Part shown: one piece after another, positions 22,698-33,360 of the stretch | How the letters are laid out: every line of letters begins with the position of its first letter | Position numbering within the stretch: position 1 is the stretch's first letter | From: Paraspadella gotoi | Lineage: Eukaryota; Chaetognatha | Reading direction: 5' to 3' | Length of the DNA: 64,000 bases | NCBI GenBank assembly: GCA_051294375.1 | Contig: CM119268.1 | Coordinates: forward strand, 19,474,625 to 19,538,624 | Position numbers and translations under genes: made by a program | The notes under the pieces: generated by a model | The model's database searches: none | Seen by the model: only the letters and a program-made list of their open reading frames with translations | Told to the model about the DNA's origin: nothing

Positions 22698-22722
22698 GTG
22701 GGCAAGAAGATAGCGTCCCATC
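22594..22722. repeat. (CT)n tract flanked by a direct duplication
   Basis: A 29-bp segment containing CTCATGTGGGCA and AAGATGGCG occurs at 22594-22622 and again, with a few changes, at 22694-22722. The (CT)n run of about 72 bp lies exactly between them. The arrangement is a 100-bp tandem unit whose spacer is the microsatellite. Confidence 0.85.
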
Positions 22723-22729
22723 CCTCTTC

Positions 22730-22930
22730 CGTTGAAACGAGACCCGACAAATAAGAGAGAGAAGGAAAAAAGGAAAAAGGAAAAAAGGAAAATCGAAAGG
22801 AAAAGGAGGAGACGAGAAAGAAGAAATATCAAAATGTAAAAGAAAAAAAAACAGATTGGAATAAATTGAGAGAAGAAATTGATAAAAATTGGAGAAGAGA
22901 AATTGGGAATATTATCCAAACTCTTCCCAT
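22730..22930 (+). repeat. GGAAAA-rich purine tract
   Basis: AAAGGAAAAAGGAAAA units; no gene. Confidence 0.7.
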
Positions 22931-22939
22931 TTCAGTTTA

Positions 22940-23125
22940 AATTTAATAATGAGTTAGTTTGTAAGTTTAAAGTTTAAGTTGAAGGTTAATGATTAGTATT
23001 ATAGTCAAGAGTTAGGGTTTAATTTTAATCCTTAGGATTAGGGATGAATGCTCAGGATCAGGCTAGAGTTACTTATTAATATTAAAAATTTAGTATAAAT
23101 TTGGTAAAATATTTAGGTTAAATTT
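22940..23125 (+). repeat. Degenerate GTTTAGG/TTAGGATTAGGG repeats
   Basis: Loose units of TTAGG/TTAGGG type, also found at 24270-24355, 32590-32860 and 54520-54690. Not a telomere array: units are irregular. Confidence 0.6.
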
Positions 23126-23128
23126 TAC

Positions 23129-23185
23129 AGCATTGATGAAAGCTTGTATCCAAAGCCGAAACATGTCCTATTATTATCAAAATAA
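23129..23185 (+). ncRNA. Decayed hammerhead-like motif (copy D)
   Basis: TTGATGA (23133-23139) replaces the core CTGATGA. It is followed by a weak stem (GCTT/AAGC), then GAAACATGTC ending at 23167 and the family's downstream AATAAAATTCGTTG block. The C-to-T change at the first core base would be expected to abolish cleavage. It shares layout with the motifs at 39.65, 40.06 and 40.51 kb. Confidence 0.45.
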
Positions 23186-24170
23186 AATTCGTTGAAAAAT
23201 CAAAACTTTGCCAATCTTTAAACATTATAAAACAAAAAAAAAAGAAAGGATTATTATACTATAACTATTAGAGTTAAAATAAAGTTCAAGGATAAAAAAC
23301 ATAAATGGGCCGCCTTCGGGAAATAGCGCCGAAAAATTTTGAGAGGAGGGGGATAAAATTTAAAAAAGGAAAAGATGATAAAGTTTAAAAGGACGAATAA
23401 AAATGGAAAAAATGGACGGACGGAGATTCTGCGCGTAAAGATAAAAAGAGAGAAGAAAATGAAGAAAAAGTAAAAGTTTAGGTTGGGGTGACTGGTTACT
23501 TGTGACTAGGGGGTGAACTTAGGTAATATTTTGCCTGATTAAATGAGCAAAGTGTTACTAGGTAAAGAAAAAATTTTTCTGAATCAAAATATTTTGCTTA
23601 TATTTATTTTTAAAGATAAATAAAACAATAAATTTTCTTTTATTGTTTAGATTTTGTTATCAACTATATTTTTTAATTTGTTATTACTATATTTTAAGCC
23701 CAAAAATATTTTCCGAGACAGCATAAAATATGAGTATCAACAGTAGCATAGCGTTAAGCAACTGTCAGACCCAGAACTAAAAAAAATTATCAAGATTGAT
23801 TAAGTCATAGATTAATAAAAAAAAACAGATAATAAAGAAATTAGTAATAACAATAATGATGTATATATTTAAAGGAGTTGCAATTTACGTATTCACTATT
23901 TACGTATCCTGATATCATTGACAAGATTAAAACCTCGATCAAAGATGATGTAAAAATGTACCCAAGACTCAAGTCGCCCAAAAATGTTTTGTATGAATTA
24001 AAAATTTATAATCTCAATGCTCACTAGAATTCTTTGTAGAATATTATATGGATTACTCAATACCTTCCTAGCTGATTATATTAAAAAAATTGAGCTAGAA
24101 TGGAAAGTAAATAACCTATGGATATAAGGCCTTTTCAATCATCGATGCCCCCTTACCATATGACGGAGCA
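23186..24170. other. AT-rich DNA, nothing recognised
   Basis: Mixed A-rich sequence with a short GCCGCCTTCGGGAAATAGCG island near 23310. No open frame of note. Confidence 0.5.
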
Positions 24171-24204
24171 GTGAATCTCTCTTGCTCTCTATCTGGCTGG
24201 ATGA

Positions 24205-24490
24205 CTTAGAGTCAGGATCGGGATCGACAAAAACGACGACGATAATTTGAACAATGGATTAATTGTTTAGGGTTTCGGTTAGGGATAAGGTTAGTTTAGG
24301 GGATATATATTAGGTTGGGATTCGGGTTGTGATTAGGGTTAGGGATTAGGGTCATTTTTCCCGACGCAACTTTTGCAACAATAAAATTCTGGCTTGCTGG
24401 GTTACTTAGCGAGAGAAAGAATTAAGCCTCTAGTCAGGATCGGGATCGACAGAAATGATGATGATAAATTGAACGATGGAGGAAGCAGTT
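24205..24490 (+). repeat. 48-bp direct repeat pair, 223 bp apart
   Basis: GTCAGGATCGGGATCGACA plus a GAC or GAT run plus TTGAACRATGGA occurs near 24211 and 24434. The microsatellite inside is GAC in the first and GAT in the second. TTAGG-like repeats lie between them. The 69-codon frame over the second copy is not recognised. Confidence 0.75.
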
Positions 24491-24697
24491 GCGACGGTGA
24501 GAGCGAATATAAAACGACGATGGAAGCAGCAAAAGATACGATTTTTGTGCGTGTGTTTGAGTCCGCTGCTTCAGGAACCGCAGCAAAAAAGTGCCGGATA
24601 TAATTTTTAGAGAAAAAAAATTATCTTTCTATTTTTTTTATTAACAAAAATTTTAACTGAAAGTTGAAAATAACATTTTTGAACATACTAAACTTGA

Positions 24698-24727
24698 TCA
24701 AAGCTGAATATATATTTCTAGCTTTTC

Positions 24728-24791
<64 letters not shown>

Positions 24792-24824
24792 AAGCTGAAT
24801 ATATATTTCTAGCTTTTCATTTTT
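24698..24824. repeat. (TA)n array flanked by a 35-bp direct repeat
   Basis: ATCAAAGCTGAATATATATT plus TCTAGCTTTTCATTT is present on both sides of a (TA)n run (about 24731-24788), virtually identical. This is a recent tandem duplication with the microsatellite as spacer. Confidence 0.9.
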
Positions 24825-24989
24825 TTTTACAAAATTAGTTTGTTAGCAATTGTGACTGGTGACAGTGATTAGTGACTTGTGAGAGAGACAAGGAAAAAAA
24901 AACGATTAAAAGTTTTATATGACCAATAAAATTATAAATAATTTAAATAATTACATATATTATAGTTTTAATTATATTTTCATTTTCTA

Positions 24990-25262
24990 TGAAATTGGTA
25001 CAACCAATATAAAAATTATCCATTCATTTAATAAATAAGCTATCTTGCCTCTGACTTTGGACAGGCTTTGGAGGTTTAAGGCCTCCATCACTCTTACAAG
25101 ATAATGACATAGCAGGTCCCTGCAAGCTTTCAATCAAGACTCTCTCACAGTCCTGTTTATTCACTCCCAGATTACATGGCTTCCCTATCAATGAAATGGA
25201 AAATATTTCAAAGAATGTTTCAATTGTATGAAAAGACCACTCCCTTAAGTATTAGATAGTAT
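24990..25262 (+). repeat. 326-bp repeat family, one copy
   Basis: Begins at GAAATTGGTACAACC, then ATAAAAATTATCCATTCATT, CTGACTTTGGACAGGCTTTG, GGCCTCCATCACTCTTACAA, and ends after CCACTCCCTTAAGTATTAGA. Other copies lie at 37655-37950 and 46885-47632. No tRNA-like head or poly-A tail is evident; class unknown. Confidence 0.85.
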
Positions 25263-25863
25263 TATATAATATTTATAGTATATTTACAGTATATTTAATT
25301 ATTATTTATTTATTTATTTATATAATAGTTGTGTTTTAAATGATTAAAATATTATTTCAATAATGTCAATTTTTAAGATATAATCGGTGGAACAGAGAAA
25401 GGATAATTAGTAATTAAAATAGTAATATATGTAATATTATTTGAAAGCAAACAGAGTTACGTTTGCGAGAGTTTGTGTAGTGAAAAAAAATAAGGGAAGA
25501 AAAAAGAGTTTCGCGTTCACGTGACACGACGACTGAAGAAAGAGAAAAAAAATAATTAAAAAGAAAAAAAAATAAAATAAAGAGACAAAAAAGGAGAGAA
25601 TCTGTCGTTGAGATGAGAAAGTTAAAATGTCGACAAGACAGAATGAAGAGGAGGAATAGGAGGAGGAGGAGGAGGAGGAGAAGAAGAGTTACAAGGAGCA
25701 TAGACGAGGAAAGACGAGCTGGAATCGTCTAGGGATGTTTTTCATCTGAAGGGAAAATGGGGAGAGGAAAAGAGGAACTGGAAAAAAATAGGGGAAGTGG
25801 AAAACAAATGAGGAATGAAATGCAGGAGCGAAAGAGGAAGAGGAGCGAGTCAAAGAAAGGAGG
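25263..25863. other. AT-rich, then purine-rich; no gene
   Basis: GGAGGAGGAGG run near 25660-25680 and GAAA-rich sequence. The minus-strand frame over it is Leu/Phe-rich repeat translation. Confidence 0.6.
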
Positions 25864-26735
25864 AACAAGTTTGAGCAAACAATGACGGATCTGCCTAAGA
25901 TAATTCAGCGGTCTTAAGCTAAACAGATGCTAATCACGATAATTCTTTATGATAATTCTTTATGGTCTCTACAGATTTTAACAGATCATGTAACAAAACA
26001 AATCATAACAGACTTCTTAATAAATATTTGAAAATATATATAAATCAATAATTAGAGAATTGACAAAGTTTTTGTTTGCAACGAATTTTATTTATAGTTG
26101 AACAGAAATGCAGCAACTCAGCCCCTCTCTCTTTGGACTGAGCGCCTCCCAAAATGACGGCTTCAGGAGGAAGGAGAGGAGTCTATCATTCCTATCGCAA
26201 AATCGCCCGCCTCGACAGCAGGCGAGAAGAGGGCAGTCGGCAGGCGTATCAGGTCAGAGAGACATAAGAGTGGCATTGGGAATTTTTCCGCCTGGTACAA
26301 TCCCCGGTGCAGAATTTACCGGTTCAGTCGCACTCTCCTCTCAGCCACTGACGCGCCAATGACCCGTCACCATCGTCCATGCCCTTCATTTGCATAAACC
26401 AATAAACCAATAGTAACAATGAAAAAGAAAGGATTACTTCAATATAAATCAATAAGTAAAATAACCTGTGGGTGCACCAATACATGTAAATCGCTTTCAA
26501 CGGATTAGACTGAACTGTTACTGCAGCACAATTAATATTTTATAATTTAAAAAACTATATTCAGTTCAAGCACTTACTTACACTTACTTATACACACACA
26601 AAATTTCATCTCAATCCAATAAGGATTAATTAGAGTAATTATGATGTAATATAAGCAAAAGGATAAAAATGACCGACGGACTGACAATGTGAATTATAGA
26701 TTCAGAATCTGCTGATAAGCAGATCCGACTAAAAA
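25864..26735 (+). mobile_element. Element copy H3 (Helentron/pearl-like) with internal foreign segment
   Basis: The left end has GAGCAAACAATGACGGATC at about 25872, then a CAGCGG block. The right end has AATGTGAATTATAGATTC, an intact hairpin (GAATCTGCTGATAAGCAGATCC, about 26703-26725, in two halves pairing across GATAA) and GACTAAAAAA. One core fragment (ACAAAATTTCATCTCAATCC, near 26598) precedes the right end. The middle (about 26060-26400) is unlike other copies and may be an insertion. Confidence 0.55.
26100..26370 (+). other. GC-rich segment with an 84-codon open frame, unrecognised
   Basis: A compositional island of about 55 percent GC by eye inside AT-rich DNA. An open frame runs from ATG at 26108 to TGA at 26362 with a non-repetitive predicted product. 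It matches no family I know and lies inside a mobile element copy, so it may be part of an insertion and not a gene. No splice or promoter context was seen. Confidence 0.2.
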
Positions 26736-26839
26736 AGGAAAGGGAAAAAAAACAAAAAGAAAGAATGCAAGCGAGCGATTACTTAGCAAGAACATAATGC
26801 AATTTATTATATTATATTATAAATTATTCTTCATATTTT

Positions 26840-27262
26840 TATCTCGCCAAGGAATCTTGGCGATATAATGCGAAGGGGACACTTCTTTGTGACGATGACG
26901 ACGACGACGACGTCGAAACGATGAATTACGATGAATTTTTATAAAGGTGTGCGATCATAGTAAGTTAAAAATTTAGATATGGCTTCTCATTTTAAAATTG
27001 AAATTATCATATTACATTTGGATTCAGGTATTTTTTGTTTGAATTTCCACTTCATTATGATTTACTGCAAATGAGATTATAGTACTCAATATAATATCCA
27101 AATTAGTATATAGAAATACTTTAATCTAATTTACATATTGCAGTAAATAATATTAAAGTTGAAATTCTTAAAAAAATCTTTAAATCTATAATAAACATGT
27201 GAAATCAAAAGACCTTTTTAATGAGAAGCTATATCTTAATTTTAATACAAATAAAAAAAAAA
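26840..27262 (-). mobile_element. Foldback/MITE-like repeat family D with GAC microsatellite
   Basis: A GAC microsatellite (26895-26912) is followed by TGTGCGATCATAGTAAGTTA and an inner foldback. GATATGGCTTCTCAT (about 26980) is inverted as ATGAGAAGCTATATC (about 27220), and ATTTACTGCAAAT is inverted as ATATTGCAGTAAAT. The same blocks occur at 60240-60725, at 41815-41965 (part), and with the microsatellite end at 42820-43000 and 43630-43880. A small palindrome, CGCCAAGG/CTTGGCG, lies near 26845-26870. No coding capacity. Confidence 0.6.
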
Positions 27263-27279
27263 TCTTTTACAAGCTCTCT

Positions 27280-27365
27280 CCGTCTCTCTTCGTCTCTCTC
27301 CGTCTCTTTCCGTCTCTCTCAAACTCTCTGTCTCTCTCTGTGTGTGTCTGTCTCTCTCTGTACGA
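27280..27365 (+). repeat. CGTCTCTCT/CTGTCTCT impure CT repeat
   Basis: Pyrimidine repeat of about 85 bp following family D. Confidence 0.8.
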
Positions 27366-27652
27366 TCTCTTGCGTGATCGTTCGTTTCATTAGTGAGGAA
27401 GTTGAAATGTGTGTCCATTTTCTTTGTTTCATATCGATTCAAGTATTTTTTGGTTGAATTTCTACTTCATTATGATTTACTGCAATAAGCAAATTAGATT
27501 ATAATACTTTTTCATTAATACTATTCTTTGGCGAGATCCTTATACTTTTTAGATTTTTTTCTTGTGAAAAGATTATCAATGGCTTTTATTTCGGTGAAGC
27601 GAAGGAGAGGGTGAAAATTTATACGTGAGGGGTAAAGGGTAAACCCTCCCGC

Positions 27653-27654
<2 letters not shown>

Positions 27655-27717
<63 letters not shown>
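27655..27717 (+). repeat. (CT)n microsatellite
   Basis: Pure CT run of about 62 bp. Confidence 0.97.
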
Positions 27718-27718
<1 letters not shown>

Positions 27719-27960
27719 AACTTTGGCGGAGAGTGCTCGCGCCATGCAAATGTATTCGATATTCGAAGAAAATTCAAGGCTTCGTCCTACTTCGCCGAAA
27801 GCTTCGTCTCGAAAATTTATCAGTGTGTAACGCAGCGCGGATCCGACTCAATTAAGCGCTCGTTTGGGGAGCGAAAAAGGGGTGGGAGGGAGCGGAAGAC
27901 CGCGGGGGTAATTTGAGTGAGAAGCGCTAATTTGAGGAGAGAGAGAGATGGAGGGCGGAT
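27718..27960. promoter_or_regulatory. Promoter-like island after a GAGA/CT tract
   Basis: Immediately after a long (CT)n come TTTGGCGG (E2F-like, about 27721), a perfect octamer ATGCAAAT (27745-27752) and CpG-rich DNA to about 27910. GAGA/CT tracts next to such sites are typical of metazoan promoters, but no initiator, TATA box or exon is evident. Confidence 0.25.
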
Positions 27961-28845
27961 TGTGGATTTGTGTGACTTGTGATTTTGTGTGATGCTATCT
28001 TTTTTGGAAAGCTGTCTTTTAAAAATTCATAGGCTCTCTTTCAGAGTTTTCAAATTATTATCATCTTTAAGTCACTTTTCGCTCGGTCTGTCGGTCGGTC
28101 GTTCTTCTTGTCTGTTTCTCTATAGGTCTGTCCCTTTTTTTAAGAAAGGGAAAAAACTAGCGTCACCTTCAGGAAATCCTAAAACTCTAAAAAATTAAAG
28201 TCAAAATTCCGATGCAGTGCGTGTCATAAATACACGGGCTAATAAAGTTATTGTAGTCATGTAATGTCACGTCAGATCACGTCACGTCATGTCATGTCTT
28301 GTCATGTCACGAAAAATACACGTGATAATGCAGTCACTGCCGCGCAACGCTTTGGAATTACCGTTCTTTTTTTTAAATTTGCCGGGTTCATTTATTGGAC
28401 TATGAAAAGGCTTCATGGGTAAGAAATTAGGAGACGTGCGATGTTGCAAACTTTCGGGGTTCAGCTTGTATAAATGTTTTTTTTTAATTTATTGAACCTT
28501 GAGTCTTGACGCGGCTGAAGTCCTTGTCCTCGAAACTAAATTTAAAATTAGAATTATGATTAGAGCTTGATTGATGCTTTGCGTGATTTACATTCCGGGC
28601 TTATGCCTTACATCCGGAGAATCTACCCTATCCTTGGGGACACCAATCGCAAAACCTTGGCGTGCAATCCCCCCCCCCGATACGAAAGAGACGATTTAAT
28701 TTCCGAGCTTTACATTTTGTAATATTTTGTACTTATTCAGCTTTAAAATCATATTCATAATTAGTTCAGAATTCGGACAGACTGACCCAATTATATTAAG
28801 CATTGCTCTGACTTCGGCAAATTTCTGGGCCATAAAAACGTAATG
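27961..28845. other. No gene; short GTCATGTCACG tandem
   Basis: Pentanucleotide-like GTCAC/GTCAT/GTCTT repeats at about 28257-28312. A block of GC-rich sequence near 28590-28680 ends in a C10 run. Otherwise AT-rich. Confidence 0.6.
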
Positions 28846-28869
28846 GTTGTTGTTATTTTTTGTTGTTAG

Positions 28870-28905
28870 TTGTTCTAGTAGTTGTTGTTGTTGTTGTTGT
28901 TATTT
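28870..28905 (+). repeat. (GTT)n microsatellite
   Basis: GTTGTTGTTGTTGTT run. Confidence 0.9.
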
Positions 28906-29039
28906 GTTTTTTGTTAAAAGAATCAAAGGTTTGTTCCTAGCGTTGAAAACAATGCTGATCGTTTTGTTGACAAAGTTGTGGGCGAAATGTGGCCTTCAAG
29001 TCTGGCCCAAGATCGTCCAAGTCATTCTTATCGTTGTCT

Positions 29040-29200
29040 TTTTCTTTTCTTTATATAGTCATCATTATCGTCGTTATCGTCATCATTATCGTCGTCGTTA
29101 TCGTCGTTTTCTGCAATGATCAGTTTAGTCTTGTCGTCGTTTTCGTTGTCAACGTTTTCTTTGTCGCTGGCATTATTTTTCAATGTCACTGTCGTCGTTA
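29040..29200 (+). repeat. (ATCGTC)n-rich tract
   Basis: TCATTATCGTCGTTATCGTC units, also GTCGTCGTT. Open frames are Val/Ile or Asn/Asp strings. Confidence 0.85.
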
Positions 29201-29244
29201 CTAGGTCCTTTTTATTATTATATATCTTCATAGTCAGTGTTCAA

Positions 29245-29275
29245 GGTGTTCACAGTGTTCACAGTGTTCACTGTT
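29245..29275 (+). repeat. GTGTTCACA tandem
   Basis: Three to four copies of a 9-bp unit, CAGTGTTCA. Confidence 0.85.
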
Positions 29276-29351
29276 TACTGATCATGAGAATTTTATTCAC
29301 CGACAAATCAGCCAAATACATCTTCATCTTCATCTTCATCTTATAATTTTT

Positions 29352-29570
29352 CTTATCTGTCGTCGTCGTCTTCGTTGTCGTCATCGTCGCCGTCATCTTC
29401 GTCTTAGTCGTCGTCGGCTTCTTCGTCGTCGTCGCCGTTGTCTTCTTCGTCGTCGCCGTCATCGTCGCCGTCATCGTCATCTTCGTCTTAGTCTTAGTCG
29501 TCGTCGTCTTCTTCGTCGTCGTCTTCTTCGTCGTCGCCGTCAGCGTCGTCGTTCTCATCATCGTTTGCTC
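29352..29570 (+). repeat. (GTC/TTC)n array
   Basis: CGTCGTCGTCTTCTTCGTCGTC-type mixture over about 215 bp. Confidence 0.95.
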
Positions 29571-29928
29571 TTAATGTTCCAACTCGCGTTGGAGTCGACG
29601 TAGGCGTATTTGGCCAGAAGAAAATAACCTTCGGTCAGTCTGACCAATTTTTAGGGCCAACGACCAGTGAGTCTCGAGGGACTAAGAAGTCGAAAATACA
29701 TTTTATTTTGAAAATTACTTTTATTGTATTAATAAAAGCGGCTTAAAACTTATATGTAGTCGGTTCAGTCGCTTGAAAAAAGGTTGCAAGCATATTTTTT
29801 TTATTTTCAATATTTAAAATGGAATTAATTTTATTAAATAATTACTTTATTTAACGAAAGGCATCTCTTTCAACTACCGTCTACTTAGTATGTATGTATT
29901 TAGCGAACTGACAGAAGTTTTTTTTTTC

Positions 29929-29930
<2 letters not shown>
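29571..29930. other. No gene recognised
   Basis: Mixed sequence, AT-rich from 29690. Confidence 0.5.
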
Positions 29931-30115
<185 letters not shown>

Positions 30116-30195
30116 CCTAAAGGGTCAACGCCGTTGATCTAATGAGTTTAGCCCCCTAGATGCCTTCATCGAAACATCGCAGAGGGAGGCAAAGC

Positions 30196-30227
30196 ATGGA
30201 ATGGCATGGCATGGCATGGCATGGCAC
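30196..30227 (+). repeat. (GGCAT)n pentanucleotide
   Basis: Five to six copies of TGGCA/GGCAT. Confidence 0.93.
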
Positions 30228-30441
30228 AAGACAAAGGTGATTAAAAAGATTACATGGTGAAATAAGAGCGAATTACCGGTTAAGAAAATATCATCGCATG
30301 GACAATTGGACATGAACAAAAACATGGACTAGACAAGGCTAAAAAGGTTCAATGACATGGCCAAGACGAAACGAAGGGCATTAACGAGCGATGAGCACGC
30401 GCCTTGGATTAGTAAAGGATCTTCTTTCGATGATGGGCAAA

Positions 30442-30444
<3 letters not shown>

Positions 30445-30500
<56 letters not shown>
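30445..30500 (+). repeat. (GA)n microsatellite
   Basis: Pure GA run of about 55 bp. Confidence 0.97.
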
Positions 30501-30502
<2 letters not shown>

Positions 30503-30599
30503 TTTCCCCCTCTCTCTTTTTTCTTGTAATACGCTAAATCCTTTTTCGACTTTACCTTCTTTCCATCTCTAATCCATAATTATTTTCAGCCGCTGACCG

Positions 30600-30835
30600 A
30601 GACGAGGGCTAGGTCTGGGACGATGATTTCGACGATGATGACGAAGATGCTAATGACAACAACGACGACGACGATGAGAATGACAAGGGTGACCATGATC
30701 ACAACAGTGACGATGACAACGTCGCTTATTTAAGACGTTTTTGACAAACAAATTAAGAGCTTGAAATATACCAAATTTATCAAACAACGAAGATCACCAT
30801 GACGACGACTTCCTCAACAACGACAACTTCTCGTT
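30600..30835 (+). repeat. GACGATGAC-rich tract
   Basis: Irregular GAC/GAT/AAC trinucleotides over 30610-30720 and 30785-30825; otherwise nothing. Confidence 0.75.
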
Positions 30836-30839
30836 GTTG

Positions 30840-31080
30840 ATAATAATAATTGAGCTTCAAAATCTTTGAACGAAACTCACCCAGACGGGCGGACCGCGCA
30901 TCCGCTGTCCCATAATATTTTCGGGTCCATAATCCATCGCCCATATCGCTGAAATGTTTTCTCTTCGGCGAACGCAAGGAGAGAGAGAGACAGAGAGAGA
31001 GAGAGGGAGAGACAGAGAGAGAGAGTTCTATTTAGCCTCTCTCTCGTTTTTTTCTTCTCTTTCTCAATAATCATTCCCCC
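30840..31080. other. No gene; impure GA tract
   Basis: GAGAGAGACAGAGAG run at about 30979-31026. Confidence 0.7.
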
Positions 31081-31971
31081 TTAGTTTGAATAATTCAATC
31101 ATGTAATATTAAGGGGACCAGGGGGGGTAAAAAGCTGAAAGCATAAAGTTTGACCCTTTAACTTAAGCTAGTTCTGACCATATGATTCTTTTTTCTATAA
31201 TCATTTAGGAAAGAAGTTAAAAAATTTGATATAATCAGCTAGCTTAATTTTCTTTAAAAAATCGGTAAGAAGAAAATCTTTTTCAAATTTTAAAATTTTT
31301 TTTCTAAAAAAGGGTAAGATCTAATTTTAAAAAGATTTTTGACTTTTATCACAAAAATTTATACAAAAAAAAACTAAGAATGAATCAAAATTTAAGGTAT
31401 TGACTGATTTTATTTAAACTTTCTTTTTAAATGATTCTGTTAATTGGTTAAAAATAAAACCTTCTGGAGTAATATAAATATAAAAAAAAGTTCTATATTT
31501 TTGCAAAATTCTTAATAAATATAATTAGGAATCAATATAGTTTAATAATATGCTTAAGGGATGAATATAAATATTAATTAAAGATTATTATAGTTTTGTT
31601 TCTAAAAGAATATAATTTAGGTTTGATTTTTCTGCTTTTAAGTGAATATAAAAATAAAAAAATATTAGTCCTGTAAAGCTTTTGTTCAATGAGGCTTAAA
31701 CCTAAAATTGTAGCTTTGTATATTAAAAAATAAAAATTTGACATTTAGTAAAAAATATTTGCTAATGCAAAAATAAAATAATGGATCATATAAATATTAA
31801 GGTAGGATCAACTAAATTTGTTTTAATAATTAATAAAATTTTGTTTGCACTACAATAAGAGAGAAATTTTTTCGCCAATATCCTGCGCAAAAAAAAATAT
31901 GACTATCACCATTTAAATTCCTTTCATGATAGACCCTTAAGCTTATGATATCCTTTTTATCACGGGTCCCC
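31081..31971. other. AT-rich DNA, nothing recognised
   Basis: Very AT-rich, with no open frame over 60 codons. AAGGGGACC near 31112 and GGGTCCCCTT near 31965 are complementary: both ends of this 0.86-kb stretch carry AAGGGGACC-like inverted ends, so it could be a degenerate inverted-terminal-repeat element. Confidence 0.35.
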
Positions 31972-32345
31972 TTAAAACCGAAGATGGCGCGCGCGAAAGA
32001 CAAAAAAAAGCATAATAAAAAAAGTCAAGCAAACAAAGAAACCAATACCACAGACAGAAAAGAAAAAAAGAGGCGTATATAAAGAAACGAAGAGGAAGCA
32101 CGCATCAATTTTTTTTTCCTTTTTTCTATTTTCTTTCTTTTTTTTTCTTCTTCTTGTTTTTTGTTGTTGAATTTTTCCCCCCTTCTGAGCAAACATCATT
32201 AGCGTCATAGGAGATTCTCGCGAAGAAGAGCGAAGTCTGATGGTTCGTTCGCCGCGGGGGGGGGAGGAGGGGGCGTGGTGGAGGGGATAGGGGTGAGAAA
32301 AGGGATGGAGAGATGGAACGAGTCGAATGCTGGGAAATGATAGAG
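31972..32345. promoter_or_regulatory. Possible promoter-like island with YY1-type and G-rich sites
   Basis: AAGATGGCG, the core of the YY1 consensus, sits near 31982 next to CGCGCGC. After a pyrimidine tract (32105-32165), a G10 run with GGAGGGGGCG follows at about 32256-32275, then more G-runs to 32300, which is quadruplex-capable. No exon evident. Confidence 0.22.
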
Positions 32346-32589
32346 CGATGTTGTTGATGGAATGGATATAATTTTTTAATCGTAGGGGATGTTGGATTGA
32401 GAAGCTGAAAGCTGTTTTGAGGAGGAAAACCTTAGAGATTGTTGTATTGTATCGTTGTTCCGGGGATTAGAAGACCCTGATTAGAGGTGTAAGGGTTAAA
32501 GATGATATCGGTGGACATTTTAACGGTAGAGGCCAAGGTTGACGAACAATAATAGGCCTTTTTCCCCCCGAATGCCCCCATTCAATCTT

Positions 32590-32860
32590 AAATTTAGAAT
32601 TTGGTTATTTTTTTAGGTTAGAGGTTAGATTTACAGATTAGGTTAAGGATTAAGTTAGTAATTAAGGTTAGGGATTAGTTTAGTGATTAGGGTTATGGAT
32701 TTTGGTAAGGGATTAGTTTTTAATGATATGGGTTACAATTAGAAATTAAGGATAAGGGTTTAGGATTAGGGTTGAGGAGTAGGTTAAGGTTTAGGATTAG
32801 GCTAAGGTTTAGTATTAAGATTATGGGTTAAGGTTAGGGATTTGGTGATAATTTTTTAAA
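32590..32860 (+). repeat. Degenerate TTAGG/TTAGGG repeats
   Basis: Units of GGTTAGGGATTAGG, GTTTAGGATTAGG and variants. Irregular spacing argues for an old minisatellite and not an interstitial telomere. Confidence 0.7.
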
Positions 32861-33159
32861 AGTTAAAATCTAATTCCAGGTAACCATAAAGTAATGGGGC
32901 GCTTTAGGAAAAGAGAGCCTAATAATAATGAAAATGCTCAGATGCTAAGTCTGGAACAATAAGTCAAAGTTTGAGAGAGAGAGGGAAAAGGATCGAGGGT
33001 AAGTTTAGTAAGGTCAGGTTTGACAAAGGTTGCGTGTGATATTGTTCGTCCACAGCGCTCTAGGAAAATAGAGCCCAATAATCGGAAATTGGGGGTAAAA
33101 CGGGGCAGAAAATGGGAGAGAAAGATGAGTGATGATGTTGCAGAATTTGATGTTGATGA

Positions 33160-33360
33160 TGGAGAATGAAAGTTCTTTTCTCTCTGGAGGCGGAGGCGCC
33201 GAATGTCTCCTATAGGACGGAGGAAAGGCCTTTGGAGGGGAGGAAAGAAAAGAAGGAAAGAAGAGAAAAGGAGAAAAAGAAGAAAGAAGGAAATGGGAGA
33301 GATAAAGAGAAAAAGGAGAGATTAAAAAAAAATGAGAAGGAAGGATAGAAGGAGATAATT
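33160..33360 (+). repeat. Purine-rich GGAAAGAAAAGAAGG tract
   Basis: Lys/Glu/Arg-rich open frame is a repeat product. A short (GTT)n lies at 33385-33400. Confidence 0.7.

Noticed and set aside
24260-24360. Interstitial telomere array
   Set aside because: Units vary between TTAGG, TTAGGG and GATTAGG without a stable period, unlike a real telomere tract.
29268-29561. Thr-rich minus-strand frame that could be a mucin-like domain
   Set aside because: Pure product of a GTC/TTC array; equivalent frames encode Val/Phe or Asp/Glu strings and no start context or flanking exon is seen.
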